A stretch of 5,888 nucleotides of DNA, taken from positions 1-5,888 of the forward strand of contig DJPO01000097.1 of the NCBI GenBank assembly GCA_002437405.1, written 5' to 3'. Positions 1 to 5,850 of this stretch are shown here, in pieces (position 1 is the first letter of the stretch; the number at the start of each line of letters is the position of its first letter). The stretch comes from Opitutia bacterium UBA6410 (GTDB lineage Bacteria > Verrucomicrobiota > Verrucomicrobiia > Opitutales > Intestinicryptomonadaceae). The notes under the pieces were generated by a model. It was not told the origin of the DNA. It did no database searches and saw nothing but the letters and a program-made list of their open reading frames with translations. The position numbers and the translations under genes are program-made.

Positions 1-157
1 AAAAAGATTTCGCGGGGAAATTACAAAATGCCGCAAAACGACGTTATCTCCCACTTTGGCGGCGAGTCGCCGACACTCGTCTTCGGCGGCACATATCCCA
101 AGCAAGCCCGACAACAAACCCCAACGTCCCCCGCGCCCTGCCCGCTTTTTCGAAAAC
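1..157. other. Intergenic region without a supported gene; GC-rich inverted repeats
   Basis: I see no gene here. The open frames crossing this stretch run into the tRNA and end in translated tRNA sequence, which marks them as spurious. Two overlapping inverted repeats stand out: CGGCG-AGT-CGCCG (60-72) and GTCGCCGA / TCGGCGGC (66-73 with 83-90, nine-base loop, one G-T pair). They share bases and so could not form together. The stretch lies downstream of the tRNA terminator, and the left neighbour gene is outside the window. Confidence 0.5.
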
Positions 158-189
158 AAAAAAAGCGCAAGTTAAAAACCTGCGCTTTT
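158..189 (-). terminator. Intrinsic terminator of tRNA-Val
   Basis: Read on the minus strand, AAAAGCGCA pairs perfectly with TGCGCTTTT. The helix can extend inward through a G-T pair and GTT/AAC to a TTT loop, about 13 bp in all. The 3' arm runs into seven consecutive T (158-164, plus-strand A). It begins four bases after the tRNA CCA end, as expected for a factor-independent terminator of a monocistronic tRNA transcript. Confidence 0.85.
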
Positions 190-192
190 AAA

Positions 193-269
193 TGGTGGGC
201 GATACAGGACTCGAACCTGTGACATCCTGTGTGTAAAACAGACGCTCTAACCAACTGAGCTAATCGCCC
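193..269 (-). tRNA. tRNA-Val, anticodon UAC, CCA encoded
   Basis: The minus-strand sequence folds into a complete cloverleaf. The acceptor stem GGGCGAT pairs with ATCGCCC. The D arm is GCTC/GAGC, the anticodon stem TCTGT/ACAGG, and the T arm ACAGG-TTCGAGT-CCTGT. The seven-base anticodon loop TTTACAC puts the anticodon UAC at 235-233, which reads valine GUA and, through wobble, other GUN codons. The discriminator base is A and the 3' CCA is encoded (195-193), giving 77 nt including CCA. It lies 72 bp downstream of the serine hydrolase on the same strand, has an AT-rich region with a possible -10 box just upstream, and its own terminator downstream, so it is probably transcribed alone. Confidence 0.96.
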
Positions 270-274
270 TCTAA

Positions 275-280
275 TGTATA
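275..280 (-). promoter_or_regulatory. Possible -10 box of the tRNA-Val promoter
   Basis: On the minus strand the hexamer TATACA lies five bases upstream of the mature tRNA 5' end, inside a very AT-rich stretch. Five of six bases match the sigma-70 -10 consensus. I cannot find a good -35 box at 16-18 bp; that zone reads AAATTT-like. The start point would fall almost at the mature 5' end. Confidence 0.35.
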
Positions 281-341
281 TTTTTTACATCGTGCAAATT
301 TTCGCTGCCCTATCAAGCATTTTTTTCGGGTTTCGCATTTT

Positions 342-1505
342 TTATTGTTTCGGAAGCTTTTTTTGAAGGGATTTTGCAAGCGTCCGCACGGCGGCGGCGC
401 GGAATATCTCCGCCCCTTTGTCGCCGTCTTTCGGGAAATGCCCCGCCTTTTGCACCATATATATTACGGTTATCCGCCCGTCGGCACTGTTCGCCATTTC
501 CGTGCCGAACATTCCGCCGTGCCCGTAAAAATCGGGCGTCGTGAAAAGACACAAGCCGTAGGATTGCTCCAAGCCTGCGGCAGTCTGCCTGCGGCGCATT
601 TCCGACACCGCGCGCTTCGACAATATCCGCACTCCGTTGTATTCGCCGCCCTGCGCCAACATTCGGCAGAATTTCAGCATATCCCGCGCCGTCGAAAACA
701 GCCCGCCCGCGGGAATCGGCTTGCGCGTCGGGGAGTCAAGCGGATAGCTCAAGACGTTTATCTGCGTTTTTACAAACGCGCCCGCGCTCTCGTCGAAGCG
801 GTAGGCGGACGCGATTCGTGGCAAATCCGCACTGCTCGGGACGAACGACGTATCCGACATTCCGAGCGGCTCGAGTATGCGCGCTTCGACAAATTTTTCG
901 TACGGCTCGCCCGAGACGACTTCCACAATCCGCCCCGCGATGTTTATGCCCACGTTTGAATACAAATATTTTTCGCCTGCGCGGAACTCGAGCGGCAGAG
1001 CCGAAAAGACCCGCATCTGCTCGGCGAGCGTCGCCGCGTCCGCCTTGAAATCGGGCGAGTCGGTCGGCATTTCGGGGAATCCCGCGGTATGCGAAAGCAG
1101 CGCGCGCACGGTGATTTCGGAGTCGGGGACGACCGTTCCGTCGCGCAGGCGCATATTTTTCAGTTCGGGGACGATTCGGGCAATCGGGGTGTCGAGCGAA
1201 AGCCTTCCTTCGTCAACCAAAATCATAACTGCCGCCGCGGTTATCGGCTTTGTCTGCGAGGCAACCCAAAATATGGAATCCGCCGACATCGGGGTCTTCG
1301 ACTCCGAATCCGCATACCCCGCCGTTTCGAGCGAAACAACCCGCCCGTCGAGCGCGACAAGCCCCACAGCCCCGACAATCGAGCCGCTGCGGCAGAGCCC
1401 CTCGAGCGCGGATTTCGGCGTACCGCCCGAAGCCCCGCAGCCCGCAAAGTGCAACGCGAGTCCCATTCCCGTAAAAATTTTGAAAATTTCAAACATACCC
1501 GACAT
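342..1505 (-). CDS. Serine hydrolase, beta-lactamase class C / esterase family, putative lipoprotein
   Basis: This 387-residue protein has the full active-site set of the class C beta-lactamase-related family (PF00144). SQTK at 83-86 supplies the nucleophile Ser83 and Lys86. YSN at 182-184 supplies the catalytic Tyr182. HGG at 329-331 stands where class C beta-lactamases have KTG. HGG-type members are commonly esterases, D-aminopeptidases or peptidase-like enzymes, so antibiotic hydrolysis should not be assumed. The N-terminus has a short hydrophobic segment (about 10-22) ending FAGC, with Cys23 as the likely lipidated residue. Phe at -3 is not the classical Leu, so lipidation is probable rather than certain. 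The chosen start has a weak SD-like AGACGG five bases upstream; the Met at residue 4 is an alternative. Length is typical. The gene diverges from ispH and lies upstream of tRNA-Val on the same strand, with no clear terminator between. The substrate is unknown. Confidence 0.9.
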   Translation of the reverse strand: MSGMFEIFKIFTGMGLALHFAGCGASGGTPKSALEGLCRSGSIVGAVGLVALDGRVVSLETAGYADSESKTPMSADSIFWVASQTKPITAAAVMILVDEGRLSLDTPIARIVPELKNMRLRDGTVVPDSEITVRALLSHTAGFPEMPTDSPDFKADAATLAEQMRVFSALPLEFRAGEKYLYSNVGINIAGRIVEVVSGEPYEKFVEARILEPLGMSDTSFVPSSADLPRIASAYRFDESAGAFVKTQINVLSYPLDSPTRKPIPAGGLFSTARDMLKFCRMLAQGGEYNGVRILSKRAVSEMRRRQTAAGLEQSYGLCLFTTPDFYGHGGMFGTEMANSADGRITVIYMVQKAGHFPKDGDKGAEIFRAAAVRTLAKSLQKKLPKQ

Positions 1506-1511
1506 ACAAAC

Positions 1512-1540
1512 CGTCTAATGGAAATCGTTCTTTGCGTCAA
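1512..1540 (-). promoter_or_regulatory. Weak candidate promoter for the serine hydrolase gene
   Basis: On the minus strand TTGACG (1540-1535, five of six matches to the -35 consensus) is followed 17 bp later by TAGACG (1517-1512), a poor -10 match. It would start transcription only a few bases before the ATG at 1505, giving an almost leaderless mRNA. The rest of the divergent gap (1541-1677) is AT-rich and must also hold the ispH promoter. There I see only TTGATT at 1612-1617, with no convincing -10 at the right distance. Confidence 0.2.
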
Positions 1541-1677
1541 TTTTTTAAACGCCACCGCAAAATACGCGGAAAATAAACATAAAAATGGTTGCCTATTTTG
1601 CAAATGGCGTTTTGATTTTTCCGAAAACACGCCGCACATTTAACAATAGCGGACTGAAACACACATTTTCGCACACA

Positions 1678-2550
1678 ATGAAAGTTATAAGAGCTAAGAG
1701 CGCGGGATTCTGCTTCGGGGTCGAACGCGCAATCGGAATCGCCCTCGGCTGCACGGACGGCGGCAAACACAAGGTCTACACCGACGGCCCGCTTATCCAC
1801 AACAGGCAGATGATGGAACGCCTCCAGCAGGACGGAATCCTCGAAATCGGCGACTACAAAAGCGAAAGCTCGATTGAAAACGAAATCAACGACTCCGACA
1901 AAAGCGGGATACTCGTCTTCCGCGCCCACGGGGTCTCGCCCGAAAGGCGCGAATATTTGAAGTCGCTCGGAATGCCCTGCAAAGACGCCACATGCCCCGA
2001 CGTCGGAAAGATTGCGGGCATCATAAAAATGCACTCAAACAAGGGCTTCACGACCGTAATCGTGGGCGACCCCAACCACCCCGAAGTCATCGGGCTGCTC
2101 GGATACGCGGGCAAAAAAGGGCTCGTGATTAAATCGCGCGACGACGTTGACAAGCTCGAAAACATCGACGGCGAAATTTGCATGGTCTCGCAGTCCACAA
2201 TGTTCACGGACGACTACCGCGAACTCTCCGAATACTTCAAGACCCGCTTCCCCAATACGAAGGTTATCGACACCATTTGCGGCGCGACAAAGGAACGCCA
2301 AAAGGACGTTCGGCAGCTCGCGCAGGACGGAGCGCAGGCGATTATTGTAATCGGCGGCAAGCACTCGGCTAATACCGTGAAGCTCGCGATAATGGCGCGG
2401 CGCACGGGCTTGGAATGCTTCCACATCGAAACCCTCAAAGAGCTGGACATCGACTCGCTGAAAAAATACTCCGTAGTAGGCGTGACCGCAGGAGCGTCGA
2501 CCCCCGACTTCCTGATTGACGAAGTCTGCAAAAAGCTCGAAAGCCTCTAA
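1678..2550 (+). CDS. ispH: 4-hydroxy-3-methylbut-2-enyl diphosphate reductase (IspH/LytB)
   Basis: IspH is the last enzyme of the MEP pathway, reducing HMBPP to IPP and DMAPP with a [4Fe-4S] cluster in the cytoplasm. The three cluster cysteines are present: Cys12 in AGFCFGV, Cys106 in DATCPDV and Cys201 in DTICGAT. The substrate-binding residues are also in place: His41 (IHN), His84 (FRAHGVSP), His134 and Glu136 (NHPEV, the proton-relay Glu), the SQST segment 171-174, Ser230/Asn232 in KHSANT, and Ser274 in AGASTPD. At 290 residues it is normal length. The frame is open back to an ATG at 1585, but homology begins at the ATG at 1678 (MKVIRAKSAGFCFGV), so I chose that start. It has no Shine-Dalgarno sequence. 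Compared with the E. coli numbering I remember (His41/His74), there are about ten extra polar residues between His41 and His84. The lipoprotein gene follows after 57 bp on the same strand, probably in one transcript. Confidence 0.97.
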   Translation: MKVIRAKSAGFCFGVERAIGIALGCTDGGKHKVYTDGPLIHNRQMMERLQQDGILEIGDYKSESSIENEINDSDKSGILVFRAHGVSPERREYLKSLGMPCKDATCPDVGKIAGIIKMHSNKGFTTVIVGDPNHPEVIGLLGYAGKKGLVIKSRDDVDKLENIDGEICMVSQSTMFTDDYRELSEYFKTRFPNTKVIDTICGATKERQKDVRQLAQDGAQAIIVIGGKHSANTVKLAIMARRTGLECFHIETLKELDIDSLKKYSVVGVTAGASTPDFLIDEVCKKLESL

Positions 2551-2554
2551 TTTT

Positions 2555-2589
2555 CCCCTATATCTACCCCTACCCCAACACTCACCCCC
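2555..2589 (-). other. Four G-runs: potential G-quadruplex sequence (C-rich leader on plus strand)
   Basis: The plus strand carries CCCC at 2555-2558, 2567-2570 and 2573-2576, and CCCCC at 2585-2589. The minus strand therefore has four G-runs of at least four, with spacers of 8, 2 and 8 bases. This fits loose G-quadruplex patterns. It fills most of the ispH-lipoprotein gap, directly before the Shine-Dalgarno. No function is shown. Confidence 0.4.
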
Positions 2590-2590
2590 A

Positions 2591-2596
2591 AGGAAG
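2591..2596 (+). promoter_or_regulatory. Shine-Dalgarno of the lipoprotein gene
   Basis: AGGAAG (within AAGGAAG) lies 11 bases before the ATG at 2608. The spacing is a little long, but it is the only purine-rich block in an otherwise C-rich gap and supports the chosen start. The signal peptide beginning exactly at that ATG supports it independently. Confidence 0.55.
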
Positions 2597-2607
2597 AAAT
2601 CCCCCAT

Positions 2608-4896
2608 ATGCACTTATCCCGAATACTGAAAACAACTCTGTTGCTTGCGGTAATCCTGCCGCTTGCGGCTTGCGGCAAAAAACAGGAAAACAAAATCCGC
2701 CAGCTGCAGCCCCAACAGACCCAGCAGGAAGCTCCGAAAGCGAAAAAGGCGAAAAAGCAGAAAGCGGAAACCGCCCCGACTGCGGCGGAATCGGAATCCG
2801 AACCCGACGACAAACGCATTCTTTCGCTCGACGTAGACACCGAGGGCGCAACCTCGGGCGCGGCTTTCACGGGCAGCGCAACAATAAAAGCCCCCTTTAA
2901 AAATCCGTTCGACGCCTCCGACATTTCCGTGGAACTGGTGCTCAGCGGACGCGCCAACGGAGTGTCGATGAACCTGCCGATGCACTACGAACGCGGCAAT
3001 TCCGACAAGTCCACTTGGTCGTTTTCGACAATCCTGCCCAAAGCGGGGACATACAATTACTCCGTCGCGGTAAAAACAAAAACCGAAAATTTCTCCTCCG
3101 CCGAACGCAAATTCAAGGCGACAAAGGGAACGGGATTGGGCATTTACAGACCGTCGAAAAAAGAGCCCTCCCACTTCTATAAAAAGGGCGCGGCAAACAT
3201 CAGGGCTATCGGCGCAAACTTCCCCGCAACCCTCACGGGCGACACGCGCGAAAAGGCTCTCGACGAACTCGCCGCAGCGGGCGCGAATACGCTTAGAATA
3301 AAGCTCTCCGCCCCCAACTCGCTGATTGTCCCGACGGGTGAATTCGCGGGCAAATACAACCAGCCGATGCTCAAGAACCTCGAGACGCTTTTGGATTCGA
3401 TGCAAAAGCGCGGAATGAACGCAATCGTCTCATTCGCCGACGCCTCCGACTTCGGCGCAAACTACGCAAATTCGTACTTCGCCAAGAGCGGGCTCGCCCC
3501 CAAGAGCGCGGACTTCTTCAAAAATCCCGACGCAATCGAAGCGTACAACTCGCTCGTAAAATACGTCGTAAACCGCTTCGGCGCAAACAAAACCATCGCA
3601 ATGTGGGAACCCTTCTCGGGCATCGACGGGCTCGATATTTCCGCGCTCGACTCCTATACCGCGTGGCTCTCGACGGCAACCTCCGCAATCAGAGACTCCG
3701 ATACGACAGCCAAACGCCCGATTCTCCTTTCCGCAGCAACCTCCTCCGAACTCGACTACCTCTGGGGCGGCGAAGCATGCGCTTTTCTGGGGTTCGACCT
3801 CGTCGGGCTGCGCGACTTCTCGCAGGGCGCGTGGGAACACTCCAACTTCTTCTCCAAGCGCTACAAAAAGCCCGTTGGCGCACTATCCGCAACCCCCGCG
3901 GCAAACGCCCCCGAAGACCCGACAAGCGCATATATCCGCAACGCAATGTGGGCTGGCTTTATGACGGGCTCGCCGATTGTGCCGTTCGCCGACTTCACGA
4001 AAGTCGCGGCGAGAATCCCCTCCGCCGAAGCGATTGCCGAAATCTCCGCCTTCGAAAAACACTTCAAAACCGCCAACGCAAACCTCGAAGCTCTGCGACT
4101 ACCCGAAAAAATCGTCCAGACCTCCAGCTCCGCCGACGAAAATACGACAATAATCTACCCCGCATTCACCGAAACTTTCCCCGACAGAGAAGTATCCAAC
4201 GATCTGGCAAAACTCTCCTTCGACATCGCAACTGCCGAAACAAAGGCAAATTCCATACCCGATACTTGGAAGGAATCAGCCGTGATTTCCGTCGCCCTCG
4301 AAAACGTCCCGACCGATAAAAACGAGCTCGTAATCGAAGCCCAATCGGTCTCCGACCCCGACTTCGAACTCGTCGTAAACACCGAGGAAAAGGAAATCCT
4401 GCGCACAAAAATTTCCGCCGATATCTTCGATACCAAGAGACCGTCGAAAGACATCGGGAAAATCCGCATACCGCTAACAAAGGGCACTAACGAATTTACA
4501 ATCAAGCTCGAAGGCAAAAACGCGGCAATGAAAATCGCGCGTCTGGAAATCCCGAAAACCGGCTCGATGCGCGGCGTAAGCGCGGTAAAACCGTTCGCGG
4601 CAAAAGACCTGAAAAGCGGCTCGATTTACATCTGGGCGCGCAGAGCGGGCGCGGAATCATACACCGTCGCAAAATACAAACTCTACCAGCGCACAATTCC
4701 GAAGCTGAAATCCTTCGACTACGAAATCCAAATGCAGGACGCCCCGCAAACAACCTTTAAAGTCTCGTGGTGGGACACAAAAAACAAAAAACTGATTGCC
4801 GAAGGCGAATTGACAACCAACGACCAGTCGGTTCTAAAACTAAAATTCCCGCCCTTCCAAACCGACATAGCCTGCGTAATATCGCCCCTCCAATAA
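2608..4896 (+). CDS. Large lipoprotein with DUF5060/GH5-like architecture, apparently catalytically dead
   Basis: This 762-residue protein has a lipoprotein signal peptide (1-21, lipobox LAAC, Cys22). Gly at +2 is compatible with outer-membrane sorting. A Gln/Lys/Glu-rich linker follows (about 23-68). Residues 70-172 look like the DUF5060 beta-sandwich (NPF at 99-101, TWSF, PKAGTYNY). A probable TIM barrel spans about 175-490, from GIYRPS and IRAIGANF to the MWAGFMTGS strand. One or two beta-domains then lead to SWWDT (720-724) and FPPFQTDIA (747-755), a C-terminal pattern I associate with DUF5060-type glycoside hydrolases. The expected acid/base motif (W-E-L-x-N-E) reads WEPFSG (333-338), the nucleophile motif (E-F-G after KPV) reads GALS (424-427), and the beta-6 His/Tyr position reads LRDF. 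Both catalytic glutamates therefore appear lost. I infer a carbohydrate-binding or structural envelope role. Domain names come from pattern memory, not a search. The gene is probably co-transcribed with ispH and ends at a strong terminator. Confidence 0.8.
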   Translation: MHLSRILKTTLLLAVILPLAACGKKQENKIRQLQPQQTQQEAPKAKKAKKQKAETAPTAAESESEPDDKRILSLDVDTEGATSGAAFTGSATIKAPFKNPFDASDISVELVLSGRANGVSMNLPMHYERGNSDKSTWSFSTILPKAGTYNYSVAVKTKTENFSSAERKFKATKGTGLGIYRPSKKEPSHFYKKGAANIRAIGANFPATLTGDTREKALDELAAAGANTLRIKLSAPNSLIVPTGEFAGKYNQPMLKNLETLLDSMQKRGMNAIVSFADASDFGANYANSYFAKSGLAPKSADFFKNPDAIEAYNSLVKYVVNRFGANKTIAMWEPFSGIDGLDISALDSYTAWLSTATSAIRDSDTTAKRPILLSAATSSELDYLWGGEACAFLGFDLVGLRDFSQGAWEHSNFFSKRYKKPVGALSATPAANAPEDPTSAYIRNAMWAGFMTGSPIVPFADFTKVAARIPSAEAIAEISAFEKHFKTANANLEALRLPEKIVQTSSSADENTTIIYPAFTETFPDREVSNDLAKLSFDIATAETKANSIPDTWKESAVISVALENVPTDKNELVIEAQSVSDPDFELVVNTEEKEILRTKISADIFDTKRPSKDIGKIRIPLTKGTNEFTIKLEGKNAAMKIARLEIPKTGSMRGVSAVKPFAAKDLKSGSIYIWARRAGAESYTVAKYKLYQRTIPKLKSFDYEIQMQDAPQTTFKVSWWDTKNKKLIAEGELTTNDQSVLKLKFPPFQTDIACVISPLQ

Positions 4897-4913
4897 TCCA
4901 ATCATTTTTACCG

Positions 4914-4940
4914 AAAACGCGCCGAAAGGCGCGTTTTTTT
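4914..4940 (+). terminator. Intrinsic terminator after the lipoprotein gene
   Basis: AAAACGCGCC (4914-4923) pairs perfectly with GGCGCGTTTT (4928-4937) around a GAAA tetraloop. The 3' arm merges into seven T (4934-4940). It starts 18 bases after the stop codon. It marks the 3' end of the ispH-lipoprotein transcript and separates it from the repeat region on the right. Confidence 0.95.
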
Positions 4941-4941
4941 G

Positions 4942-4957
4942 TATCTCTCAAGAGATA
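4942..4957. repeat. 16-bp perfect inverted repeat right after the terminator
   Basis: TATCTCT and AGAGATA are exact reverse complements separated by CA. The repeat starts two bases after the terminator T-tract and sits at the boundary between the GC-rich coding part and the A/G-rich repeat region. It could be a protein-binding operator or a boundary mark of an inserted segment. It has no partner that I can find at the other end of the window. Confidence 0.5.
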
Positions 4958-5070
4958 GTCATTCTCATTTGTCAAACAAGCATCTGAACAAATTAAAGAA
5001 TCAATTAAATAATAATATCCACGTGAAGAAACACTTAGCAAGTTATCAAGCCAAGGGAATCCGCGGCAAA

Positions 5071-5105
5071 TGTCCCTAGGGGAATCGAGGAAGGGAGGCA
5101 AAGTC
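5071..5105 (+). repeat. Possible partial third repeat copy
   Basis: This purine-rich stretch (tgtccc, ggggaatcg, aggaaggga, ggcaaag) resembles the distal part of copy A around 5311-5353 (tgtccc, gggtaatcg, gggaaggaga, ggcatag), with small gaps. The match is short and imperfect, so it may be shared composition rather than descent. It contains the 8-bp palindrome CCCTAGGG at 5074-5081. Confidence 0.3.
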
Positions 5106-5163
5106 GTGTTATGAAAAACAATGGGCGCAATTAAAAACAAATCGAAACGGAATAAAGATTCGC

Positions 5164-5390
5164 GGTTAAGCCGATATCGAGATGCAAAGAATAGTCCTCC
5201 ACATTCACATCCTCAAGGGGAAGAGATTAGCGGAAAGCAAATCGTAATAGATCTGCAATGCAACACGGAGCATCAAAAAGGCGTGGTAGTTTTGGAGAAG
5301 ATAATGGAAGTGTCCCAAGCGGCAGGGTAATCGTGGGAAGGAGAGTGGCATAGAAGCCACGGCAAGGCACCGACAAGTAATCCTAAACCA
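5164..5390 (+). repeat. Repeat copy A: 78-bp core plus diverged 3' part
   Basis: The core at 5164-5241 matches 5653-5730 at 76 of 78 positions, differing by A/G in gatgcRaag and T/C in gtccYccac. It contains the palindrome CGATATCG (5172-5179). After the core, resemblance to copy B continues but with many substitutions and gaps: caatgca, aaaag, agaagataatgg, gcaagcggYagg-like, gtaatc, and cgacaagta with ctaaacc. Copy A holds an extra segment of roughly 35 bases (about 5335-5370) that includes a GTGGC/GCCAC hairpin. Confidence 0.85.
5345..5360 (+). other. Small hairpin in the copy A insertion
   Basis: GTGGC (5345-5349) and GCCAC (5356-5360) flank a six-base ATAGAA loop. The hairpin lies within the segment present in copy A and absent from copy B, which is how peripheral stems vary in structured RNAs. 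A five-base stem alone is weak evidence. Confidence 0.35.
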
Positions 5391-5408
5391 ATCTCCAGCC
5401 GCGCCAAA

Positions 5409-5430
5409 ATCCCCGCAAAGAGGGCGGGAT
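5409..5430 (+). other. Hairpin with one bulge between repeat copies
   Basis: ATCCC(C)GC and GCGGGAT pair over seven base pairs with one bulged C, enclosing AAAGAGG. There is no T-tract after it, so it is not an intrinsic terminator. Confidence 0.35.
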
Positions 5431-5544
5431 AAGATCCAGAGTGAGGAAAGGGAGAGAATATCAAAAATCAAATAAGAAGGAAGATAATTCACCGTCGCGC
5501 AAAAGACAAACACAATATCCAAAGCGACAACGCATACTGTCATC

Positions 5545-5575
5545 GCGCAAATGCGAAGTGGAATGAGCATTTCGC
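5545..5575 (+). other. Hairpin with bulged C between repeat copies
   Basis: GCG(C)AAATGC at 5545-5554 pairs with GCATTTCGC at 5567-5575, giving nine base pairs with a single bulged C at 5548 and a 12-base purine-rich loop. It is the strongest local fold in the spacer between the two cores. It lacks a T-tract, so it is not a terminator. Confidence 0.4.
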
Positions 5576-5652
5576 AAACAAACGCGAATATGCAAACTCG
5601 GCAACCGCGAGAAGGGAGATGAATATCCAGAGGAACGAGGAGGAGAATTCGA

Positions 5653-5850
5653 GGTTAAGCCGATATCGAGATGCGAAGAATAGTCCCCCACATTCACATC
5701 CTCAAGGGGAAGAGATTAGCGGAAAGCAAACTCCAATGCAGCGCCGCTACAAAAAGTCGGGTAATTTCATAGAAGATAATGGGAGCAGCGCAAGCGGGAG
5801 GGGGTAATCTGGAATACACGACAAGTAGCTCTAAACCCATTGATGTGTGC
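5653..5850 (+). repeat. Repeat copy B: 78-bp core plus diverged 3' part
   Basis: The core at 5653-5730 is the near-identical partner of 5164-5241, in direct orientation and 489 bases away. Downstream similarity to copy A persists in blocks to about 5840 (agaagataatgg, gtaatc, cgacaagtag, ctaaaccca). It is shorter than copy A because it lacks the hairpin insertion. The sequence continues to the window edge, so a further copy beyond 5888 is possible. Confidence 0.85.

Noticed and set aside
21..254. Open frames on both strands across the tRNA (77 and 64 codons)
   Set aside because: They run through the tRNA-Val gene and terminator; the translated tRNA part (for example WAIQDSNL) is a well-known annotation artefact.
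345..1518. Long plus-strand open frames opposite the serine hydrolase
   Set aside because: They are antisense shadows of a GC-rich gene whose minus-strand product has all family motifs; their own translations show no recognisable domain.
1585..1677. Upstream ATG giving IspH 31 extra residues
   Set aside because: The extra residues have no similarity to IspH, while the conserved N-terminus begins at the ATG at 1678; the extension lies in AT-rich intergenic sequence.
5205..5570. Minus-strand frame coding a hydrophobic 121-residue protein
   Set aside because: The hydrophobicity follows from the T-rich minus strand. Copy B breaks the frame by indels, there is no Shine-Dalgarno sequence, and no family is recognisable.
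5409..5575. Intrinsic terminators within the repeat region
   Set aside because: The stems at 5409-5430 and 5545-5575 are not followed by T-tracts on either strand.
5164..5730. CRISPR array
   Set aside because: Only two core copies, 489 bp apart, with a related and diverged interval rather than unique short spacers, and no cas genes.
5821..5850. Minus-strand GGGTTTAGAGCTA resembling a type II CRISPR repeat or tracrRNA anti-repeat
   Set aside because: A short chance match without a terminator-proximal tracr fold, repeat array or Cas9 gene; it is part of the diverged repeat copy B.
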